Positions 1 through 7,118 of a DNA stretch of 11,176 nucleotides are shown here, in pieces. A program made the position numbers and the translations under genes. Each line of letters opens with the position of its first letter. The first letter of the stretch is position 1. The DNA lies in contig CAZCFM010000121.1 in the NCBI GenBank assembly GCA_964497855.1, forward strand, positions 1 to 11,176. The letters are read 5' to 3'. Origin of the DNA: CAYLNG01 sp964497855. Lineage in GTDB: Bacteria > Verrucomicrobiota > Kiritimatiellia > SS1-B-03-39 > UBA6053. Below the pieces are notes generated by a model. The model saw only the letters and a program-made list of their open reading frames with translations, searched no databases and was not told where the DNA came from.

Positions 1-1664
<1,664 letters not shown>

Positions 1665-1684
1665 CTTTCCCAACAGGATTTCGC

Positions 1685-2815
1685 ATGTTCGATCTTTCCC
1701 GTCATCCTTTTTTCGAAGCATGGACGGATCCCGTCAGTGGGGTTACCAGTTATTTGCTGCACAAACGTGTCGCGCCCCTGCAGAAGACCTTTTATTTTGT
1801 GACATCCGGTCTGACGGCGGATGGTCGTTGGCTTTGGTTTGAAGCAGCGCATCCTCCGGGAAACAACAAGTGTTTGGCCGCAATTTGCCTGGACCCGGAT
1901 GCGCCTGAGCTTCGCTATTTCCCCCAGGCGACGATCTCCGCCGAGTCTCCCTTGCCGTATCCGGATCAGAACAAAATCTGGTTCGTGGCCGACGACCACA
2001 GCCCGGACATTCTCAGTCTCGACCTGGACAGCGGAAACGTGGAGCATTTCGCGCATGTGCCCGCGTCTTTCATCGGCGGCCGATACCTGCGTCGCATCAG
2101 CACGCACCTCACGCTCTCCGCAGATGGCCGGGATCTGTTGCTCGACGGCAAAATCGGCAACCGCTGGTTCCTGGCGACGGTCTCCGTGGCGACCCGTGAA
2201 TTCAAGGTGATCCGCGAGTTTCCCATCCACTACAATCACTCACAGTTTTCGCCCCGCGATCCAGAGCTGCTCTCCGTCGCACAGGATTGGTGGATGGATC
2301 CTGACACCGGCGTGCATAACCAGTTCACCCACCGCATCTGGTGGATGCGCCGTGACGGCAGCGAATGGCAGCCTCTCCACCCCGTGCAACGCGAAGGACA
2401 TTTGATTTCCCACGAGTGGTGGGCCGACGACGGAACGCAATGTTGGATCAACTACGAAACGGGCGCCTTTGAACTGGATCCAGACACGCGCATCTCCACG
2501 CATGTCTGGAAACGTCCGGTCTGCCATGCGCATTGTGATCCCACGCGCCGCTACTGGGTGGCCGACCAAAGCCCCTACCTCTGGCACAAACAGCCCTGCG
2601 AGGTTCTCTTTTTTGACCGGAACTCCGGACAGGAATGGCCCATCGCCAGCGCCTTGCCCGCGCCGCCCATGGACCGCCGTCGCTACCACCTCGACCCCCA
2701 CCCGCGATTTATCGACCAAGGGCGTGCCGTGGCTTACACGAGCACGGTGCGCAGCGCCATGGGCGATGTCGCCATCGCCATGACCTCCGACATTCTTTCC
2801 TCCAAACGTTCGTAG
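1685..2815 (+). CDS. Oligogalacturonate-lyase-like beta-propeller protein (PL22-like)
   Basis: A 376-residue protein without a signal peptide or membrane segment, close to the roughly 388 residues of oligogalacturonate lyase. That enzyme is a cytoplasmic beta-propeller that splits short unsaturated galacturonides using a metal ion. Propeller-type repeats (LTADGRWLWF near 43-52, LSADGRDLLL, MRRDGSEW) run through the chain. Family-like histidine blocks are HYNHSQFSP (182-190), GHLISHEWW (238-246), CHAHCDP (280-286) and YHLDPHPRF (334-342). From memory of the Yersinia enzyme, H185 fits the catalytic histidine, while H243 and H339 fit metal ligands. Two further ligand positions seem to be Y334 and D337 instead of Gln and His. 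The start is supported by AGGA at 1675-1678. It lies 20 bases after valS and could be co-transcribed with it. I am confident of the fold but not of the substrate; a related uronate-acting lyase or a non-catalytic propeller is possible. Confidence 0.75.
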   Translation: MFDLSRHPFFEAWTDPVSGVTSYLLHKRVAPLQKTFYFVTSGLTADGRWLWFEAAHPPGNNKCLAAICLDPDAPELRYFPQATISAESPLPYPDQNKIWFVADDHSPDILSLDLDSGNVEHFAHVPASFIGGRYLRRISTHLTLSADGRDLLLDGKIGNRWFLATVSVATREFKVIREFPIHYNHSQFSPRDPELLSVAQDWWMDPDTGVHNQFTHRIWWMRRDGSEWQPLHPVQREGHLISHEWWADDGTQCWINYETGAFELDPDTRISTHVWKRPVCHAHCDPTRRYWVADQSPYLWHKQPCEVLFFDRNSGQEWPIASALPAPPMDRRRYHLDPHPRFIDQGRAVAYTSTVRSAMGDVAIAMTSDILSSKRS

Positions 2816-2817
2816 AC

Positions 2818-2848
2818 CCGCGCCCTGCTCAAAAGCCTTGCGGGGTGA
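2818..2848 (+). pseudogene. Remnant of a second valS 3' end (RALLKSLAG-stop)
   Basis: Immediately after the TAG stop of the propeller gene, and in its frame, bases 2819-2848 encode RALLKSLAG followed by TGA. The valS gene itself ends in RALLKSLGA followed by TAA. The first seven codons agree in protein and differ only at two third positions (AAG/AAA and CTG/CTT). The last two residues are swapped. Synonymous drift is what a diverged copy of a coding end would show. The piece is far too short to be a gene. I interpret it as the scar of an insertion or recombination at the valS terminus; chance similarity is unlikely but not excluded. Confidence 0.6.
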
Positions 2849-2872
2849 TTCCCGCCTCCGTCGGGAGGGGAA
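2849..2872 (+). terminator. Possible hairpin downstream of the propeller gene
   Basis: CCTCC (2855-2859) can pair with GGAGG (2864-2868) around a four-base loop. The stem can extend outward by TTCC with GGAA across a small bulge. A second 5-bp stem, GGAGA/TCTCC with a GGTT loop, follows at 2889-2902. Neither is followed by a T-run, so intrinsic termination is only a guess. Confidence 0.3.
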
Positions 2873-2935
2873 AACACTTCCGAAGCCTGGAGAGGTTTCT
2901 CCATCGCGGCGGATCCTGTTTGTCGTGCAAATTGC

Positions 2936-2979
2936 TTTACATTCCGTCATTTTGATGCGCAATATGACGACATGTCATA
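2936..2979 (+). promoter_or_regulatory. Candidate promoter and inverted repeat over the DUF4143 ATPase start
   Basis: TATGAC (2963-2968) and GTCATA (2974-2979) form a perfect 6-bp inverted repeat with a 5-base spacer. The ATG start at 2972 lies in the middle. TTTACA at 2936-2941 resembles a -35 box, and CAATAT at 2960-2965 sits 18 bases further on as a weak -10. If used, transcription would start near the ATG, giving a leaderless or almost leaderless message. This agrees with the absence of a Shine-Dalgarno. The inverted repeat would suit an operator. The repeat is seen; its role is inferred. Confidence 0.35.
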
Positions 2980-4126
2980 CAAAAGACTTCTACACGCACC
3001 TGATAAAAGCTTTTTCTTGATGGGCCCAAGGGGTACCGGGAAAAGCACCTGGATACGGGAGACGTTTCCGGAGGCGAAGGTTTTTAATCTTTTGTCTGAA
3101 GAAAGCTACTTGCGGTACATGCGTGAACCTGGGGCTTTTGCCTCGGAACTACGGGCTATTGCACCGGGGTCCAGGGTTGTGGTGGATGAGGTGCAGCGCC
3201 TTCCGGGGCTTCTCAATGAAGTTCACCGCTTCATTGAGGAAAGGGAGCTCCGCTTTGTTTTATGCGGGTCCAGCGCGCGGAAGCTGAAGCGGGCAGGGGT
3301 GAATTTGTTGGCGGGGCGCGCCCTGCATCGGGCGATGCATCCCTTTGTGCCGGCAGAGCTGGGCGGGGATTTTGATTTGACCCGGGCCTTGACCACCGGC
3401 CTGATCCCCATCGTTTGGGGCTCGGATGAGCCAGGGGAGACTTTGGCTGCCTATGCTCACATGTACCTGCGCGAGGAAATCCAGGCGGAAGCCCTTGTCA
3501 GGAATCTCCCGGGTTTTGCCCGGTTCCTTCCCATCTCCACGCTATTCCATGGTCAAACCATGAATGTGTCCAACATTGCGAGAGAGGCCGGCGTGGCGCG
3601 AACCACGGTGAACGACTATTTGAGCATCCTCCAGGAAACGCTTCTTGCTTTTGAAATTCCCGCCTATCAGGCGAAACTCCGCGTCCGGGAGCGATGCTTG
3701 CCCAAGTTCTATTTTTGTGACCCAGGTCTTGTGCATGCCCTGCGCGCAACAGGAACCTCCACGCCCCCCGAAGTCAGCGGAGCTCTGTTCGAGGGCCTTG
3801 TCGCTCAGCTGTTGCGCGCCTATCGGGACCTGTCCAAAGCTTTCGATGAAATCTATTACTGGGCCTCGTCCTCCGCAGGCGACGTCGAGGTGGATTTTCT
3901 TCTTCGGCACCAGGACGCCTTTGTGGCTATCGAGGTGAAATCCGGTCGCACCCTACAGCCCAAGTGGTGTGCCGGCCTCAGGGCTGTCCAACCTTTGCCG
4001 GGACTGCGTCGCCGTTATTTGGTCATGCCGGAAATTCCCCGGATGACGTTGCCCGATGGGGTGGAGGTGCTCTCCTTTCTGGACTTGGCCTCCATGCTCG
4101 CGAATCACAGTCTTTTTGAAGTATAA
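2972..4126 (+). CDS. AAA+ ATPase with DUF4143 C-terminal domain
   Basis: A 384-residue protein of the common but poorly understood AAA_14/DUF4143 family. The N-terminal P-loop domain shows Walker A GPRGTGKST (18-26), Walker B VVVDEVQ (69-75) and the sensor-like GSSARKLKR (99-107). A winged-helix-like segment, NVSNIAREAGVARTTVNDYLSIL (198-220), follows. The C-terminal part has GALFEGLVAQLL (270-281) and a nuclease-fold-like pattern EVDFLL ... AIEVKSG (306-325), with D308, E321 and K323 in the PD-(D/E)xK arrangement. Cleavage activity has not generally been shown for the family. The start is chosen because MSYKRLL just before the P-loop is the usual N-terminus, although no Shine-Dalgarno is visible. 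Codon use is less G/C-biased at third positions than in the flanking genes (AGG, ATA, CTA and GGG occur often), which suggests acquisition by transfer. It stands alone, with no antitoxin-like or mobile-element partner. Confidence 0.93.
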   Translation: MSYKRLLHAPDKSFFLMGPRGTGKSTWIRETFPEAKVFNLLSEESYLRYMREPGAFASELRAIAPGSRVVVDEVQRLPGLLNEVHRFIEERELRFVLCGSSARKLKRAGVNLLAGRALHRAMHPFVPAELGGDFDLTRALTTGLIPIVWGSDEPGETLAAYAHMYLREEIQAEALVRNLPGFARFLPISTLFHGQTMNVSNIAREAGVARTTVNDYLSILQETLLAFEIPAYQAKLRVRERCLPKFYFCDPGLVHALRATGTSTPPEVSGALFEGLVAQLLRAYRDLSKAFDEIYYWASSSAGDVEVDFLLRHQDAFVAIEVKSGRTLQPKWCAGLRAVQPLPGLRRRYLVMPEIPRMTLPDGVEVLSFLDLASMLANHSLFEV

Positions 4127-4130
4127 ACCA

Positions 4131-4184
4131 TCGCGGCGCTGAACGGGTTCGCGCGTTGCGCACTCTTCCCGTCCAGGGCCGCGG
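4131..4184. terminator. Long imperfect hairpin between convergent genes (bidirectional terminator or palindromic repeat)
   Basis: Bases 4131-4147 pair with 4168-4184 through TC-GCGGC, CTG and ACGGG against CCCGT, CAG and GCCGC-GG. That gives 15 pairs out of 17, counting one T·G wobble and leaving G·G and A·C mismatches. An asymmetric internal loop follows, then a top stem GCGC (4151-4154)/GCGC (4158-4161) with a GTT loop. It fills most of the 77-base gap between the ATPase stop and the end of the minus-strand dehydrogenase gene. There is no T-run on either side, so a Rho-independent role is not typical. A REP-like palindromic element is the alternative. Confidence 0.6.
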
Positions 4185-4203
4185 GATTGCAGGTCGCTGG
4201 CTC

Positions 4204-5319
4204 TTAGTCGAGACGGCCTTCGATCAGTCCGAGGGGTAGGGGCGCGGGCTGCGGGGGCTTGGAGACGATGTCGATGGCGGCGCCTTTTTTGGAGGACGCT
4301 TCGAAGGAGTGCATCACTTCCAACACGTGATAGGCGAGAGCGCCGCTGCTGCGGTGGGGGTGTTTGCCCTTGCTCAGAATCGCCATCGCCATGTCCGCCG
4401 CGCCGATGCTGCGCACGTTGGTGGCGTAGCGGTGGCTGAAGGACTGCTCTTTCCATTCCTTCTGCGTGGGCGTCCAGAGCGCGACCGGTCCGCCGAAGGT
4501 GTTCGGGTCGGGAACCTGCAGCGAGCCTTCGGTGCCGTAGAGCTCAATGGGTTTGTGGTGGTGGGCGTACACGTCGAAGGAGATGGTCGCGGTGATGACG
4601 GGTCCGGAGTGGAATTCGATGGCCCCGACGTTGTGGGTGGGGACTTCGACCGGCAGTTGCTTGCCGAACTGGGCCTCACAGGTCGCGGTGCGGACTTCGA
4701 AGGCGCGGGTGGTGAAGGCGGTGACCCGTTTGACCGGACCCAGCAGATGCACCAGGGCGGTGATGTAGTAGGGGCCCATATCGAACATCGGTCCGGCGCC
4801 GATCTGGTAGAAAAACGCGGGGTTGGGGTGCCAGGATTCCGGGCCGCGGCCCATCATAAAGGCGGTGCCGCCGACAATGCGGCCCAGCCAGCCGTCGTCC
4901 ACCAGCTTGCGGCAGGTCTGAAGTCCCGCGCCCAGGAAGGTGTCCGGCGCGCAGCCCACCAGCAGATTTTTCGAAGCGGCCAGATCCAACACCGCTTTGG
5001 CGTCGGCCAGATGCACCGCGAGGGGTTTTTCGCAATGCACGTGTTTGCCCGCCTTCAGGGCGCGCAGGCTGACTTCCGCGTGCACGGCGGGAATCGTGAG
5101 GTTGATCACCAGATCGACCTCGGGGTTGGCCAGAAGTTCGTCGACGCTCTGGGCCACGCAGCCGTTTTCCTTGGCTTTGGCTTCGGCGGCGGCGTGATTG
5201 ATGTCGGCGCAGGCCACGACTTTCATCATGCGGAAGATTTTCGCGCCGTTGAAGTAGGCTTGGCAAATGTTGCCGCAGCCGATGATGCCGACGCGGATGA
5301 CGGAGGGGGTTGTGCTCAT
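4204..5319 (-). CDS. Gfo/Idh/MocA family NAD(P)-dependent oxidoreductase
   Basis: A 371-residue sugar-type dehydrogenase. The N-terminal Rossmann fold begins VIRVGIIGCGNI (7-18), and the family signature GKHVHCEKPLA (91-101) holds the catalytic lysine K98. The C-terminal alpha/beta domain carries GAGPMFDMGPYYITALVHLLGP (174-195). In inositol-dehydrogenase-like members the pattern is D-x-G-x-H; here it is D180-x-G-x-Y184, as in the glucose-fructose oxidoreductase branch. The protein lacks a Tat or Sec signal and is probably cytoplasmic. The start is supported by AGAGGA (complement of 5327-5332) seven bases upstream. It lies 21 bases downstream of the TIM-barrel gene on the same strand, so the two are almost certainly one operon. 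The likely role is oxidation of a hydroxyl on a sugar or inositol derivative; the substrate is unknown. The family assignment is secure. Confidence 0.95.
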   Translation of the reverse strand: MSTTPSVIRVGIIGCGNICQAYFNGAKIFRMMKVVACADINHAAAEAKAKENGCVAQSVDELLANPEVDLVINLTIPAVHAEVSLRALKAGKHVHCEKPLAVHLADAKAVLDLAASKNLLVGCAPDTFLGAGLQTCRKLVDDGWLGRIVGGTAFMMGRGPESWHPNPAFFYQIGAGPMFDMGPYYITALVHLLGPVKRVTAFTTRAFEVRTATCEAQFGKQLPVEVPTHNVGAIEFHSGPVITATISFDVYAHHHKPIELYGTEGSLQVPDPNTFGGPVALWTPTQKEWKEQSFSHRYATNVRSIGAADMAMAILSKGKHPHRSSGALAYHVLEVMHSFEASSKKGAAIDIVSKPPQPAPLPLGLIEGRLD

Positions 5320-5340
5320 GGGAATATCCTCTATTGGGGG

Positions 5341-6153
5341 TTAAATGCGGCCGGTGGCGATGTGACTGCTCGTGAGGTAGCGGTAACTTTCCGCGACGGC
5401 CTCCATCATGTTGCCCGGATAGCTGTCCAGTTCAACGACAATGTAGTCGGCATGGGTGGCGGCGGCGGCGGCGGCTTTCAGATTCACCTGTCCGCGACCG
5501 GCGGGCAGGAACGGCGTCGAGGCGCTGACCATGATTTTGCCGTCCTCGGTTTCCATCTCGCGGAATTCCTCTTTCGTCGAAACGATACCGTCCTTGAAGT
5601 GCAGGAAACGTCCGCGGGCACCGATTTGTTTAATGAAATCCACCGGATTCAAGCCTGCGCGGGCCACCCAGAAAATATCGGCCTCCCACAACACGCTCGC
5701 CGGGGTGCGTTCCAGGAAAAGCTCGTATCCGCGGACCCCTTCGACGCTGACCAAATCCCAGTCGTGGTTGTGGTAACCGACTTTCATGCCCAGCGGCGCG
5801 GCATTCGCGGCCGCTTCGCAATACAGATCCGCCAGGGCGCGGACGCGGTCCAGCGACGTGAAATTCTCCTTGAAATTGGGCGGGCAGCCAGTGATCAGCG
5901 CCTCGTGTCCCATGATCTGCGCCGTTTCCAGAATTTCGTTTTTCTTGTCGCCGATGGGAAGGCCGCAGTGACAGGACGGGGCACGCAGACCGAGTTCGGC
6001 AAAGAGTTTGGCGGCGGCTTCGGGCGTGCTGCCCGGAAAACCGGCGGGTTCCACGCAGCCAAATCCCATCGCTGCAATGGCGCGGATCGTGGCTTCGTAG
6101 TTCTGTTTTGCTTGGTCGCGGACACTGTAGAGTTGGACGGATATTTCGGGCAT
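5341..6153 (-). CDS. Sugar phosphate isomerase/epimerase-like TIM barrel (AP endonuclease 2 superfamily)
   Basis: A 270-residue xylose-isomerase-like TIM barrel. Visible strand and metal-site motifs are SVQLYSVRD (5-13), MGFGCVEPAGFPG (29-41), KVGYHNHDWDL (124-134), LWEADIFW (155-162), GRFLHFKDG (181-189), AGRGQV (218-223) and YIVVELDSYPG (237-247). The acidic and histidine residues at the strand ends match the divalent-metal site of the superfamily. There is no signal peptide, so it is cytoplasmic. It is the first gene of a two-gene operon with the Gfo/Idh/MocA dehydrogenase and is transcribed away from an AraC regulator. Such pairs commonly act on keto-sugars or inositol derivatives by combined oxidation and isomerisation or dehydration. 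The Shine-Dalgarno is weak (CGAGAGA before the ATG). The exact reaction cannot be inferred. Confidence 0.93.
   Translation of the reverse strand: MPEISVQLYSVRDQAKQNYEATIRAIAAMGFGCVEPAGFPGSTPEAAAKLFAELGLRAPSCHCGLPIGDKKNEILETAQIMGHEALITGCPPNFKENFTSLDRVRALADLYCEAAANAAPLGMKVGYHNHDWDLVSVEGVRGYELFLERTPASVLWEADIFWVARAGLNPVDFIKQIGARGRFLHFKDGIVSTKEEFREMETEDGKIMVSASTPFLPAGRGQVNLKAAAAAATHADYIVVELDSYPGNMMEAVAESYRYLTSSHIATGRI
5458..5475 (+). repeat. (GGC)6 trinucleotide run coding for six alanines in the isomerase gene
   Basis: Six perfect GGC units on the plus strand are read as six GCC alanine codons on the minus strand, between NLK and THADY of the TIM-barrel protein. Unit changes would keep the frame. 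Confidence 0.9.
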
Positions 6154-6255
6154 GGTCTCTCGGGGGATGGTGGGTTTCGGTTGACAAATCGGACGGTGCC
6201 TGCTTCTCTAGGCCATGTAATTTGTGTTGTACAGAAGTTGTGATTGATCAAAACG
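6154..6255. promoter_or_regulatory. Divergent promoter region of the isomerase/dehydrogenase operon and the AraC gene
   Basis: This 102-base region separates divergently transcribed genes and should hold both promoters. On the plus strand TGTAAT (6216-6221) is a good -10 without a -35, as is common where an activator is needed. On the minus strand TGTACA (6228-6233) as -35 and TAGAGA (complement of 6205-6210) as -10 are 17 bases apart, with a weak -10. Two TGTG-led half-sites start at 6223 and 6239, 16 bases apart, and a TTGATCAA palindrome lies at 6245-6252. A perfect TTGACA at 6181-6186 lacks a usable partner. All functional assignments are inferred. Confidence 0.45.
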
Positions 6256-7041
6256 ATGAAAAAGTGCGAAAAGCAATCCTCCATTCCCCTGCGCGTGGGT
6301 TATTTTATCAGCCCGCCGGGCGGGGCCACACAGCCCCGGCAAATCCTCGGCGCGGAACTCTACGTCGAGATGATCACCGCCGGCCATGTCTACGCGCCCG
6401 ACGGCGAACGCCTCTGCGGTCCCGGCTGGGTTTTTGTGCATGTGCTGGGGGATTACACCATTTTCCGTTCGCCCCCCGACGATCATTACGAGTGCCTCAC
6501 CGTGACCCTCCAGGGTTTGCCCCGGGGAAGCCGCGGTGACTGGCCCCGCCTGTTCCAGTGGCGCGACAGCGACGAGGCCGTCAAGTTCGCGCGCGAAATG
6601 CTTTTCGCTTTTCACCACAGCAGCGTTGACCGGGCCTTGCTCGACGACTTGATCCGCGCCCAGCTTCGTTTCCGCATGGACCAGCATCGCCGTGAAGAGG
6701 AACGCGAGCAGATTCCGCCGCGAATCGCCGTCGTGATGGGCGAGATCGACAGCCATTTCGCTTCCGCCCTTTCCCTGAAAACGCTCGCGGATCGCGTCGA
6801 CATGAGCGTGTCCCATTTGCAGGCTGAATTCCGACGACACGTCCGGCTCAGCCCGCACCAGTACCTCATCCAGCAGCGGATGAGGGCGGCCCGCCACCGC
6901 CTCGTCACCACTCAGGAGCCCATCAAGAGCATCGCCGCCGAGGTGGGCTACGCCAACACCGAACATTTCTGCCGGGCCTTCAAAAAAAACACCGGCCATA
7001 CCGCCGACGCCTTCCGCCGCCGCTACCGGGTCTATGTTTGA
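6256..7041 (+). CDS. AraC-family transcriptional regulator
   Basis: A 261-residue regulator. The N-terminal half, with PPGGATQPRQILGAEL near the start and a cupin-like run of short strands, is a probable ligand-sensing domain. The C-terminal ~100 residues are a typical double helix-turn-helix. The first HTH is LSLKTLADRVDMSVSHLQAEFRRH, followed by LSPHQYLIQQRMRAARHRL. The second is IKSIAAEVGYANTEHFCRAFKKNTG, ending in ADAFRRRYR. I start at the ATG at 6256; a TTG at 6244 in the same frame would add four residues, and neither has a clear Shine-Dalgarno. The gene diverges from the isomerase/dehydrogenase operon and precedes the glycoside hydrolase gene on the same strand, so it probably activates one or both in response to a sugar. 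Confidence 0.95.
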   Translation: MKKCEKQSSIPLRVGYFISPPGGATQPRQILGAELYVEMITAGHVYAPDGERLCGPGWVFVHVLGDYTIFRSPPDDHYECLTVTLQGLPRGSRGDWPRLFQWRDSDEAVKFAREMLFAFHHSSVDRALLDDLIRAQLRFRMDQHRREEEREQIPPRIAVVMGEIDSHFASALSLKTLADRVDMSVSHLQAEFRRHVRLSPHQYLIQQRMRAARHRLVTTQEPIKSIAAEVGYANTEHFCRAFKKNTGHTADAFRRRYRVYV

Positions 7042-7118
7042 AGGTCTTTGGTGTACCGGATCGACATTCTGCATCCAAAATGTAAACTCAATCCTCAACC
7101 TCGCGATAGCCCATTCAT
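7042..7118 (+). promoter_or_regulatory. Leader of the glycoside hydrolase gene with a possible AraC-type site
   Basis: This is the 77-base gap between the regulator and the hydrolase. Bases 7045-7060 share 11 of 16 positions, including GTAC, with 6221-6236 in the divergent promoter region. TCGACA (7061-7066) resembles a -35, but no -10 at normal distance is seen. There is no clear Shine-Dalgarno before the ATG at 7119. The support is weak. Confidence 0.25.

Noticed and set aside
2816..2971. A small gene between the propeller gene and the DUF4143 ATPase
   Set aside because: An open frame from 2838 exists but overlaps the ATPase start, has no Shine-Dalgarno, and its sequence is explained by the valS remnant and hairpins.
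6181..6186. Perfect TTGACA as the -35 box of the AraC gene
   Set aside because: At 16-18 bases downstream there is only TTCTCT-like sequence, and the good TGTAAT box lies about 29 bases away. I mention it but do not call it a promoter.
4309..6243. Plus-strand open frame of about 644 codons running opposite both the dehydrogenase and isomerase genes
   Set aside because: It is antisense to two genes with clear family motifs, has no recognisable domain, and is rich in Gly, His, Arg and Val, as expected from the shadow of GC-biased coding sequence.
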